Source of the DNA: Archangium sp.
GTDB taxonomy: Bacteria; Myxococcota; Myxococcia; Myxococcales; Myxococcaceae
DNA: 11,108 bases
Assembly: GCA_016793585.1 (NCBI GenBank)
Contig: JAEUJR010000785.1
Coordinates: 1 to 11,108 of the forward strand
Direction of reading: 5' to 3'
The notes under the pieces are model-generated. The model was not told the origin of the DNA, made no database searches, and worked only from the letters and a program-made list of their open reading frames with translations. This document shows, one piece after another, positions 1-6,430 of this stretch. The first letter of the stretch is position 1, and every line of letters begins with the position of its first letter. The translations under genes were made by a program, and so were the position numbers.

Positions 1-134
1 GCGACGAGCACCACCGTCAAGACGAACGGCACCACGAGAAACGCGACGAGCAGGAGCCCGACGACCGAGAAGAAGTAGGTGCGAATTCTCGAGCGAAGCT
101 CGATCTGGGCCTGCTCGGCGGTGAGTGTCGGCAT
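1..134 (-). CDS. N-terminus of a membrane protein (partial)
   Basis: Reading leftward from an ATG at 134-132, the reverse strand stays open to the window edge and encodes 44 complete residues beginning MPTLTAEQAQ. A charged, probably cytoplasmic stretch (about residues 1-19, with Arg at 14, 16 and 18) is followed by an almost wholly hydrophobic segment (about 20-44, rich in Val, Leu and Phe) that looks like a transmembrane helix with its N-terminus inside. The rest of the gene lies outside the window, so the family cannot be named. No good Shine-Dalgarno sequence is visible upstream of the ATG, which lowers confidence in the exact start. It is divergent from the TAXI-like gene, with 73 bases between the two start codons. 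A soluble protein is unlikely given the hydrophobic run. Confidence 0.6.
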   Translation of the reverse strand, partial: MPTLTAEQAQIELRSRIRTYFFSVVGLLLVAFLVVPFVLTVVLV

Positions 135-207
135 GGCGCGCGAGCGTAGTCGAGGCGCCCGTCGAAGCTGGAGCCCCTGCCCGCGACTCGTGCTTTGAAG
201 TCGACCG

Positions 208-1596
208 ATGGCCCGCTCCGACCCGACCGTCGCCCGCCTCGAGATTGGCCCGCTCATCGAGACGGCCGACCGCATCGCCGAGCAGGTGAAGCGCGAGCTG
301 CCGACGCACGAAGGGCTCGCGCGGTGCACCGCCTCCATCGCGCAGGCCGCGCGCAACGCCGAGCAGGTCTCGGCGAAGATGCAGCGCCCGTTCTCGCTCC
401 ATCGGCTTCCCGTGCTCTTCCTCGCGGTCGCGCTCGTCGGCCTCGTGGGGTGGACGTACGTCACCTTCTTTCGAGTCACCTCGCTGAGCCTCGCGCTGCC
501 CGACCGGGACGCTGCCGAGCTCAAAGACCTGCTCAAGGCCGACCCGCGGCTCGCCATCGAGGTCGTCGAGGTGGCCGGCAGCCGTGAGGCGGCGAAGCTG
601 GTCGCGACGGGCCAGGTCGACCTCGCCTTCGTGCAGGGCGGCATCCCCGTTCCGCCGGTGCTCCATCGCGCGGAGCTGCCGAGCCGCGAGGTGGTGCTGC
701 TGTTCCTCAAGCCCGGCGTCGCGAGCCTCACCGACGCGCGCGTGGTGCTGACGTCGACCGAAGGTGAAGGCAGTCACTCGGTGCTGCTCGAGGTGTTGAA
801 CGCGCTCGGCCAACCGACGGTGCCGGTGCTGCACCACGACTGGAGCTCGCTCACGAAGGCCGAAGACGTGAGCGTGCCGACCGACGTCGATGCGGTGTTC
901 GTGGTGAAAGACCCGTCGGACCAGAAGACGATGCGAGGGGTGGCGCGACTGGCGAAGGCTGGCTTCGTGCTCGCCGACCTTCCGCTCGGAGCCGCCTCGC
1001 GCCGCCTCGACTACCTCGACCGCACGCAGCTCGAAGCGGGCTGGCTCGGTCAGAACCCGCGCGTTCCGGTGGAGCAGACCCGCGCGTGGACGGTCTCGAC
1101 GTACCTCGTCGCGCGTGACGGCCTGACGCCGCGGCTGCTCGCGCAAGCGACGCGCCTGGTGCAACCGCTCCACAGCCTGTCTGACGCCGCCGTCGCGCCG
1201 TCGACCGAAGCGACGAGCGAGGTGCTGCAGGGCGTCGACGCGTTCTTCAGCATTCTCATCAACATCGGCCTCGCGTTCCTCGCGCTGCTCGGGCTCGACG
1301 CCGTCGCGTGGCGAAAGCAGTTTCACGAGCTGAACTCACTCATCTCGGTGCTGAGCCAATTGCAGTCGAACAAAGACGTGCTGGCCGTGAAGGACGATGC
1401 GATTCGCCGCGAGCACATGCACTACCTGTCGCTGGTGAGCGACCTGCTCGGGTTGATCAGTCAGATCAGCAGCTATTACACGCAGGAGAACACCGCACTC
1501 GTGTTCAACAGTCTGTCTGACGTGATTCACGAGCGGTCGAACGCGTTGAAGCTGAACATTCAGCTCAAGCTGCTGCAGTCGGCGATTCGGGACTGA
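208..1596 (+). CDS. Membrane-anchored TAXI-type solute-binding protein
   Basis: This 462-residue protein has a sensor-like layout. A cytoplasmic N-terminal region (1-66) is followed by a first transmembrane helix (about 67-88), an extracytoplasmic domain (about 89-345), a second helix (about 346-366) and a cytoplasmic helical tail (367-462). Basic residues before the first helix and the WRK just after the second fit the positive-inside rule. The middle domain resembles TAXI/type-2 periplasmic binding proteins: a stretch like AAKLVATGQVDLAFVQGG (about 128-145) is the usual 'amount of time in G-x-D-hA' ligand-lobe pattern, and later segments alternate strand and helix. Usual TAXI proteins are soluble or single-anchored and work with TRAP permeases; none is seen here. 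The ATG at 208 has only a weak GAAG (197-200) upstream. The glycosylase gene starts 3 bases after the stop, so the two are probably co-transcribed. The fold is a moderate-confidence call; the topology is firmer. Confidence 0.72.
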   Translation: MARSDPTVARLEIGPLIETADRIAEQVKRELPTHEGLARCTASIAQAARNAEQVSAKMQRPFSLHRLPVLFLAVALVGLVGWTYVTFFRVTSLSLALPDRDAAELKDLLKADPRLAIEVVEVAGSREAAKLVATGQVDLAFVQGGIPVPPVLHRAELPSREVVLLFLKPGVASLTDARVVLTSTEGEGSHSVLLEVLNALGQPTVPVLHHDWSSLTKAEDVSVPTDVDAVFVVKDPSDQKTMRGVARLAKAGFVLADLPLGAASRRLDYLDRTQLEAGWLGQNPRVPVEQTRAWTVSTYLVARDGLTPRLLAQATRLVQPLHSLSDAAVAPSTEATSEVLQGVDAFFSILINIGLAFLALLGLDAVAWRKQFHELNSLISVLSQLQSNKDVLAVKDDAIRREHMHYLSLVSDLLGLISQISSYYTQENTALVFNSLSDVIHERSNALKLNIQLKLLQSAIRD

Positions 1597-1599
1597 CTC

Positions 1600-2154
1600 G
1601 TGATGACGCTCGAGCCGTTGCCGTCGACGTTCGCGGCGCGCGACACCATCGTGGTGGCGAAAGCGTTGCTCGGTCAGCTGCTCGTGCATCGCGTGAACGG
1701 CGTCGCGCACGTCGGCCGCATCGTCGAGACCGAGGCGTACCTGGGCCCGCACGACCTCGCGTGTCACTCGTCGAAAGGGCGCACGCCACGCACCGAGGTG
1801 ATGTTCGGGCCTCCCGGCCGCTCGTACGTGTTTCTCATCTACGGCATGCATCACTGCATGAACGTGGTGACGGGTGATGGAGCGGCGGTGCTCCTTCGCG
1901 CGGTCGAACCCGTCGAAGGCCACGATGATGGAGCACGCGGCGACGGTCCCGGCCGGCTCACGAAGCTGCTCGGCATCACGCGCGCCCAGAACGATTGGCC
2001 ACTCGACGAGGGGCCGCTCCTTCTCGCGCGGGGCGTTCGGGTTCGCAGCATCGGCGTCTCCGCGCGCATCGGTGTCGACTATGCCGGCCGCTGGGCGAAG
2101 GAGCCGCTGCGCTTCTTCGATGAACGCTCGAAACACGTAAGCTCGAGTCGATGA
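1600..2154 (+). CDS. mpg: 3-methyladenine DNA glycosylase, AAG/MPG family
   Basis: This is a base-excision-repair enzyme that removes alkylated purines such as 3-methyladenine and hypoxanthine. The 184-residue product is near the usual length of bacterial members. Human AAG residues can be followed by eye: the motif RIVETEAYLGPHD supplies the catalytic Glu (E45, equivalent to E125) and Y47 (Y127). H56 matches H136, Y81 in the LIYGMHHCMN segment matches the intercalating Y162, N88 matches N169, and R100 in LLRAVEP matches R182. F78 stands where human AAG has Y159. The start is GTG at 1600 or ATG at 1603, one codon later; both lie just after the TAXI-like stop codon, which suggests translational coupling. 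The 3' end overlaps the next gene by 4 bases (ATGA). The family assignment is firm; residue equivalences come from remembered human numbering. Confidence 0.95.
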   Translation: MMTLEPLPSTFAARDTIVVAKALLGQLLVHRVNGVAHVGRIVETEAYLGPHDLACHSSKGRTPRTEVMFGPPGRSYVFLIYGMHHCMNVVTGDGAAVLLRAVEPVEGHDDGARGDGPGRLTKLLGITRAQNDWPLDEGPLLLARGVRVRSIGVSARIGVDYAGRWAKEPLRFFDERSKHVSSSR

Positions 2155-2903
2155 AGCTCATCGCGCTCGTGGGGCTGCTCGCCGGAACCGCAGAGGCGAC
2201 GTCGTGCGGGTCTGAACGTGTCGAGTTGCTTCCGTCGCAAGGAGTCATCCCTACGCAGCCAGTGCTCGTGCTGAACGTGTTCGGTGCGAGCGCAGAACAT
2301 CAGCTCCCGGCGCTCGTGTTTCGCTCGGGAAAACGTGTTGTGCCCGCGCTCGTGTCGGAATCGAAAGGGGAGCAGCACTTCGTACGAGCCGAAAGGCCAC
2401 TCACCCGAGGTGCGTGGACGCTCGAGGCTCCAGCGCCGCTGTTGATGGGAAGAACGGTTACGCGAACCCTAGGCCGGTTCACCGTCACCACGAAACCGAT
2501 GCCCGCCATCTTCGTCGGCCCTCCACGGTTTCTCGGCTTCGAGCAGCAGAGCCATGGGAGCCCGTGGAGCATCGGCCGAATCGCTGCCACAGGGCCTTCG
2601 GCAGCTGCCGTCCTCGCAGAGCTGAAGCTGGAGGGACTCCACTACTCGCGCACGGTCGTGGTCGGGATCGAGGACGGCGAAGCGCGTTTTGGTGACTTCA
2701 TGTGCTGGTCGTTGCCGCACCTCCCCAACGGTCGGCACCTCAACATCACCGTCACGCCTGTCGCGCTCGATGGCCTTCGCGGAGACCCGACGTCGTTCGA
2801 GGTCGATGTACCGGGCGTGAACGAGCCGACCGAAGAAGAGCTCGAGGCGCTCGATGCCGAAACGCCGAAGAAGTTCGTGCCTGCCCATCTGAACGAGCGC
2901 TGA
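2151..2903 (+). CDS. Exported protein of unknown function
   Basis: I do not recognise this 250-residue protein. It begins MKLIALVGLLAGTAEA, a compact signal peptide with a plausible signal-peptidase-I site after residue 16 (AEA before TSC). The mature protein has no further membrane segment and looks beta-rich: alternating hydrophobic stretches between about 32-115 and 116-220 could be two Ig-like or beta-sandwich domains. Two cysteines, C19 and C185, could form a disulfide in the periplasm. C19 follows Thr-Ser rather than a good lipobox, so a lipoprotein is less likely. The C-terminus is acidic (EPTEEELEALDAE, about 225-237) and then basic. The ATG overlaps the glycosylase stop by 4 bases, so translation is probably coupled. 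No functional link to DNA repair is evident. Myxobacteria often carry lineage-restricted exported proteins of this kind. Confidence 0.8.
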   Translation: MKLIALVGLLAGTAEATSCGSERVELLPSQGVIPTQPVLVLNVFGASAEHQLPALVFRSGKRVVPALVSESKGEQHFVRAERPLTRGAWTLEAPAPLLMGRTVTRTLGRFTVTTKPMPAIFVGPPRFLGFEQQSHGSPWSIGRIAATGPSAAAVLAELKLEGLHYSRTVVVGIEDGEARFGDFMCWSLPHLPNGRHLNITVTPVALDGLRGDPTSFEVDVPGVNEPTEEELEALDAETPKKFVPAHLNER

Positions 2904-2920
2904 GAGCCCCGCAAGTCCCC

Positions 2921-2940
2921 GCGATTCTTCGGCGAGTCGC
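2921..2940 (+). terminator. Possible terminator hairpin after the three-gene cluster
   Basis: Seventeen bases after the stop of the exported-protein gene, GCGATTC and GAGTCGC can pair as a 7-bp stem (one G-T) around a six-base TTCGGC loop. The following bases (GTTCACC) contain no real T-run, so this is not a canonical intrinsic terminator. It could instead be a 3'-end stabiliser or chance in GC-rich DNA. Confidence 0.35.
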
Positions 2941-2952
2941 GTTCACCTCACC

Positions 2953-2985
2953 ACCCGACCTGACGAAACGGGAAATCGGGTCAGG
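2953..2985 (+). repeat. Two interleaved short inverted repeats
   Basis: ACCCGA (2953-2958) is complementary to TCGGGT (2976-2981), and CCTGAC (2959-2964) is complementary to GTCAGG (2980-2985). The order is arm 1, arm 2, arm 1', arm 2', so the two stems can form only as alternatives or together as an H-type pseudoknot. The DNA lies between the exported-protein gene and the sigma-factor gene, in what should be the sigma promoter or leader. A role is not shown. Confidence 0.4.
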
Positions 2986-3028
2986 CGTATGGAGTTTGTG
3001 CGCGTGGGTCGTTCGGTGTCGGAGCAGA

Positions 3029-3059
3029 CGACTCGATATCTCGCATCAGCTTCGAGTCG
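3029..3059 (+). repeat. 8-bp perfect inverted repeat in the sigma leader
   Basis: CGACTCGA (3029-3036) and TCGAGTCG (3052-3059) are perfect reverse complements separated by 15 bases. The right arm ends 42 bases before the ATG of the ECF sigma gene. As RNA it would be a leader hairpin; as DNA it could be a two-half-site operator with centres 23 bases apart, a little over two helical turns. Its position suggests control of the sigma gene, but no known site is matched. Confidence 0.45.
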
Positions 3060-3101
3060 CTCCGCCGCTCCGCGGACCAAACGAAACTTCTGGAAAGTGA
3101 C

Positions 3102-3776
3102 ATGGTCTCGCCCGTGCCGGCCCCCGCGACCCAGCCGATGCAGCTTGATGCTCCACAAGGAAGTGGAGATGGTGCGCGCGCCGTGACGATGGTCGAAGAC
3201 AGCGTGCTGCTCCTGCGAGCGCAGGCCGGAGAGATGGCGGCCTTCGAGCAGTTGGTCGAGCGACACCAGCAGAAGGTGTTCGCGATGACGGCCCGCATGC
3301 TTCGCAGCGACGACGACGCCGCCGAGGTCGTGCAGGAGGCGTTTCTCGCGGCCTACAAGAAGCTGCCCGAGTTTCGCGGCGAGTCGGCCTTCGGCTCGTG
3401 GGTCTACCGAATCGCGGCGAACTACGCCCTCATGCGCCTGCGCCATCGCAAGGTGACCGCGCAGGTCGAAGAGCCCGAAGGTGGCCCCGAGTTCAACGAG
3501 CGCGGCAGCCTCATCGACGACGTCGCCGACTGGAGCCCCAACGCCGAAGTGCAGACGCTCGACGCCGAGCTGCGCAACGCCATCGACGAAGCGTCGGCGA
3601 AGCTGCCCGAGGAGTACCGCCAGGTGTTCCTGCTGCGCGACGTCGAAGGCCTCTCGTACGAAGAAATCGCCACCGCGACCGGCGACTCCGTGCCCGCGAT
3701 CAAGAGTCGCCTGCACCGCGCGCGGTTGTCGCTGCGCGCTGCCATCGACCGCTTCTATGCAGACCGCGCCAGTTGA
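3102..3776 (+). CDS. ECF-type RNA polymerase sigma factor
   Basis: This sigma-70-family extracytoplasmic-function protein (224 residues) directs RNA polymerase to its own promoter set. Region 2 spans about 48-115: the polymerase-binding helix has the typical D-x-x-A-x-x-V-x-Q-x-x-F pattern (DDAAEVVQEAF, 71-81) and the -10 recognition part follows in FRGESAFGSWVYRIAAN (91-107). A variable linker (about 118-155) leads to region 4 (about 160-212), with LPEEYRQVFLLRDVEGLSYEE and the helix-turn-helix ending KSRLHRARLSLR. There is no region 1.1 or 3. I chose ATG 3102 because GGAAAG (3092-3097) lies just upstream. Its first 29 residues are Pro/Ala/Gly-rich and poorly conserved-looking, so the ATG at 3189 (MVEDSVLLL) is a real alternative. 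A zinc-binding anti-sigma gene follows, the usual partner arrangement. Confidence 0.95.
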   Translation: MVSPVPAPATQPMQLDAPQGSGDGARAVTMVEDSVLLLRAQAGEMAAFEQLVERHQQKVFAMTARMLRSDDDAAEVVQEAFLAAYKKLPEFRGESAFGSWVYRIAANYALMRLRHRKVTAQVEEPEGGPEFNERGSLIDDVADWSPNAEVQTLDAELRNAIDEASAKLPEEYRQVFLLRDVEGLSYEEIATATGDSVPAIKSRLHRARLSLRAAIDRFYADRAS

Positions 3777-3813
3777 GCGGCGCTCATTCTGGACCGCTCA
3801 GGGCCTGATTCTG

Positions 3814-3912
3814 ATGACTGACCAGTCGTTCAGCTGCCGTATTTGGAGTTGCACCCACCCCGCGGGCTTCGCAGTAATCGGCACATCTTCCCGAGGTGGT
3901 GGGGTTTCGTGA
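3814..3912 (+). CDS. Possible 32-codon small ORF before the anti-sigma gene
   Basis: In the gap between sigma and anti-sigma, an ATG at 3814 opens a 32-codon frame (MTDQSFSCRIWSC...GGGVS). Its TGA at 3910-3912 overlaps the GTG start of the anti-sigma gene as GTGA. Such an overlap is typical of translational coupling. The peptide has two cysteines (C8, C13) and no recognisable domain. No convincing Shine-Dalgarno sequence precedes the ATG, and the frame also continues upstream as an open reading frame inside the sigma gene, so it may be chance. This is a low-confidence call, listed because of its position. Confidence 0.25.
   Translation: MTDQSFSCRIWSCTHPAGFAVIGTSSRGGGVS
3893..3899 (+). promoter_or_regulatory. 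Ribosome-binding site that fixes the anti-sigma start
   Basis: GAGGTGG lies 9 bases before the GTG at 3909 and is the best Shine-Dalgarno match in this gap. It supports GTG 3909 over the upstream in-frame TTG at 3843. A C-rich stretch upstream (CCCACC, 3854-3859) can pair with GGTGGG (3898-3903), which could mask the space between this site and the start codon. Confidence 0.6.
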
Positions 3913-4169
3913 GCGCGACGTCGACCTGTCAGGACTGCATCGATTTGCTGCTCGACTACGTCGACGGCGAGCTTCCTGCGGACACCAAGGCGAAGCTCGA
4001 CGAGCACTTTCACGGCTGCCAGCCCTGCGAAGATTTTCTCGCGACGTACCAGGCGACGTCGACGCTGTGCCGCCGCTCGCTCGCGAAGAAGATGCCCGAG
4101 TCGGTCGCCTCGAAGCTGCACGACTTTCTGCGGCACGAGATTTCGAAGGACCGCGACGGCGAGCGCTGA
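3909..4169 (+). CDS. Zinc-binding anti-sigma factor (ZAS/zf-HC2 type)
   Basis: This 86-residue protein probably binds and holds the upstream ECF sigma factor. It carries the ZAS zinc motif H-x3-C-x2-C at H33, C37 and C40 (HFHGCQPC), with C7 placed 26 residues before the His, the same spacing as C11-H37 in Streptomyces RsrA. A second cysteine, C10, makes a CQDC pair at the N-terminus. The LLLDYVDGELP stretch (13-23) is the typical helix of the family. Unlike many anti-sigmas it has no transmembrane helix or periplasmic domain, so it is cytoplasmic. Another cysteine sits at C54 (STLCRR). The GTG at 3909 was chosen for the GAGGTGG upstream and because residues before it (from a TTG at 3843) look non-coding. 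The stop abuts the end of the convergent tex gene with no base between. Confidence 0.88.
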   Translation: MSATSTCQDCIDLLLDYVDGELPADTKAKLDEHFHGCQPCEDFLATYQATSTLCRRSLAKKMPESVASKLHDFLRHEISKDRDGER

Positions 4170-6407
4170 TCACTTCAGCGGCGCGAACCTCGGCATGTTT
4201 CCGAACTTCGACGCCGGAGCCGACGGCGACCCCGCGGGCTGCAGCGCCTTCAGCGACAGCGCGATGCGTTTGCGCGCTTCATCGACCTGCAACACCTTCA
4301 CCTTCACGCGCTGGCCGACCTTCACCACCTCGGCGGGGTCTTTCACGAACCGGTTCGCCAGCTCGCTCACGTGCACGAGCCCGTCCTGGTGAACGCCGAT
4401 GTCGACGAAGGCGCCGAACGCGGCGACGTTGGTGACGACACCGTTGAGCACCTGGCCCGGCTTCACGTGTGAGAGGTCGGTGATGTTCGGGTCGAAGCCC
4501 ACCTCGACGAACTCGGCGCGCGGGTCGCGGCCCGGCTTCTCGAGCTCGGCGATGATGTCGTTGAGCGTGGGGAGCCCGAGCCCGTTCTCGGGGTCGAGGT
4601 AGCGCTGCACCTCGATTCTGCGTGCGAGCGACGCGTTGCCCACCAGCGCCTGCCGCGTGACGCCGAGGTCCTTCGCCATGCGGTTCACCACGTCGTAGCG
4701 CTCGGGGTGAACGGCGCTCGCGTCGAGCGGCTCCTTGCCCGACACGCGCAGAAACCCGGCGCACTGCTCGAACGCCCGCGCGCCCAGGCGAGGCACCTTC
4801 TTCAACTGTGCGCGCGTCTCGAAGGCGCCGTGCTCCGCGCGATGCGCGACGATGGCCTGCGCGAGCTGCGGCCCCAGGCCCGCGATGGAGCGAAGGAGTG
4901 TGGGCGACGCGGTGTTCAAGTCGACGCCGACCCGATTCACGACGGTCTCCACCACGCGGTCGAGCGACTCGGCCAGCGCGGTCTGGTCGACGTCGTGCTG
5001 GTACTGACCGACGCCGATGCTCTTCGGGTCGATCTTCACCAACTCGGCGAGCGGGTCCTGCAGGCGGCGGCCGATGGAGACGGCTCCACGCAGCGTCACG
5101 TCGAGCGTCGGCAGCTCTTCACGCGCGATCTCCGACGCCGAGTACACCGACGCGCCGGCCTCGCTCACGCTCACGACCTTGAGCTCCTTCGCGATGAAGC
5201 CGCCGCTCTGCAGCTTCTTCACGAACAGCTCGGTCTCGCGGCCTGCGGTTCCATTCCCGATGGCGATGGCGACGGGCTTCGCCTTCGTGACGAACGCCGC
5301 GAGCTGGGCGCCTGCTTCGGCCTCGTGGCCCGTGTGAGGGTAGATGGTGAGCTGCGCTTCGACGCCACCACGCGCATCGAGCGCGGCGACCTTGCAGCCC
5401 GTGCGCAGGCCGGGGTCGATGGCGACGACGGGTTTTCCACCCAGCGGCGGAGCGAGCAGCAGGTCGGTGAGGTTGCGCGCGAAGACGGTGATGGCGTCGA
5501 GGTCGGCGCGCTCTTTCAGTTCACGGCGACGGTCACGCTCGAGCGCGGGCAGCAGCAACCGCGTGAGCGCATCGTCGAGCGCGAGGTCGAGCTCCTTCTG
5601 CAACACGGGAGCGGCGCCGCGTTTCACGACCGCCTGACGGAGCAGCCCGCGCACCGGCGCTTCTTCGAGCTCGAGCGAGACCTTCAGCAGGCCTTCGGCT
5701 TCACCACGCTCCGCCGCGAGCACGCGATGGGACGGCGCCTGGGAGGCGCGCTCCTTTCGGCCCACGTGGTCGGCGAACTTCGCGAGCTCGGGCGCTTTCG
5801 ACTTTCCACGTGCGGCCTCGACGACCAGCTGCGCGTCTTCCACGAAGCGCTGGCGAATCGCGGCGCGCAGCTCGGGCCGTTCGGCGACCTGCTCGGCGAC
5901 GATGTCTCTCGCGCCAGCCCAGACGGAGTCGACATCTGGCAACGACTTCTCCTCGGAGACGTACGGCGCCGCGAGCGCTTCTCTCGAGAGTGACGACGGC
6001 GCCTGCGCGAGGAGCACGTCGGCGAGCGGTTGCAGCCCTCGCTCCTTCGCGGTCATCGCGCGCGTGCGGCGCTTCGGGCGGAACGGAAGGTAGAGGTCTT
6101 CGAGCACGCTCAGCGTCGCCGCGTTCTTCACCGCCTGCTCGAGCGCCGGCGTCAGCACGCCCTGCTCCTTCAGGCTCGAGAGAATGCTCTCGCGCCGGTC
6201 CTCTCTCGTGTCGACGACGTTCGAGTGCGAGGCGATGCGCGAGATGGCTTCGTCGTCGAGCCCGCCAGTCGCCTCTTTGCGGTAGCGCGAGATGAACGGA
6301 ACGGTCGCGCCTTCAGCGAGGAGCGCGAGCGTGCTGGTGACGCCCGCGACGGGCAGGTTCAGCTCTTTCGCGACGAGCAGCGCACGGTGGGAGTCGACGG
6401 AAGCCAT
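4170..6407 (-). CDS. tex: Tex/YhgF family RNA-binding transcription accessory protein
   Basis: Tex is a highly conserved cytoplasmic nucleic-acid-binding protein linked to transcription and RNA metabolism. The 745-residue product has the full family order: an N-terminal helical HTH-like region (1 to about 300, including VPFISRYRKEATGGLDD at 36-52 and LYLPFRPKRRTRA at 105-117), a YqgF/RNase H-like domain (about 327-450, beginning VVAIDPGLRTGCKVA), helix-hairpin-helix segments (about 498-555, LNTASPTLLRSIAGLG and onward) and a C-terminal S1 RNA-binding domain (about 651-720, GQVLNGVVTNVAAFGAFVDIG). E. coli YhgF is about 773 residues, so this copy is complete with a short tail. The open frame extends upstream of the chosen ATG (6407), but family N-termini begin near MASVDSHRALLVAKEL. 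It lies 23 bases downstream of the PIN gene on the same strand, probably one transcript. Confidence 0.97.
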   Translation of the reverse strand: MASVDSHRALLVAKELNLPVAGVTSTLALLAEGATVPFISRYRKEATGGLDDEAISRIASHSNVVDTREDRRESILSSLKEQGVLTPALEQAVKNAATLSVLEDLYLPFRPKRRTRAMTAKERGLQPLADVLLAQAPSSLSREALAAPYVSEEKSLPDVDSVWAGARDIVAEQVAERPELRAAIRQRFVEDAQLVVEAARGKSKAPELAKFADHVGRKERASQAPSHRVLAAERGEAEGLLKVSLELEEAPVRGLLRQAVVKRGAAPVLQKELDLALDDALTRLLLPALERDRRRELKERADLDAITVFARNLTDLLLAPPLGGKPVVAIDPGLRTGCKVAALDARGGVEAQLTIYPHTGHEAEAGAQLAAFVTKAKPVAIAIGNGTAGRETELFVKKLQSGGFIAKELKVVSVSEAGASVYSASEIAREELPTLDVTLRGAVSIGRRLQDPLAELVKIDPKSIGVGQYQHDVDQTALAESLDRVVETVVNRVGVDLNTASPTLLRSIAGLGPQLAQAIVAHRAEHGAFETRAQLKKVPRLGARAFEQCAGFLRVSGKEPLDASAVHPERYDVVNRMAKDLGVTRQALVGNASLARRIEVQRYLDPENGLGLPTLNDIIAELEKPGRDPRAEFVEVGFDPNITDLSHVKPGQVLNGVVTNVAAFGAFVDIGVHQDGLVHVSELANRFVKDPAEVVKVGQRVKVKVLQVDEARKRIALSLKALQPAGSPSAPASKFGNMPRFAPLK

Positions 6408-6430
6408 GCGGCGCACCGTACTCGACGTGA

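Noticed and set aside
1336..2136. A 266-codon reverse-strand frame across the TAXI-like and glycosylase genes
   Set aside because: It spans two well-supported forward genes, and its Arg/His-rich product resembles no family I know.
2943..3716. A 257-codon reverse-strand open frame opposite the sigma gene
   Set aside because: It is rich in His, Arg and Gly from antisense GC-rich codons, has no recognisable domain, and lies opposite a clear ECF sigma factor.
3843..3908. An earlier TTG start for the anti-sigma gene
   Set aside because: No ribosome-binding site precedes it and the added residues look non-coding; GTG 3909 has GAGGTGG upstream.
4707..5993. A 428-codon forward open frame inside the tex region
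   Set aside because: It is antisense to the well-conserved Tex protein and its composition (very high Arg, Asp, Leu, His) is typical of a shadow frame in high-GC DNA.
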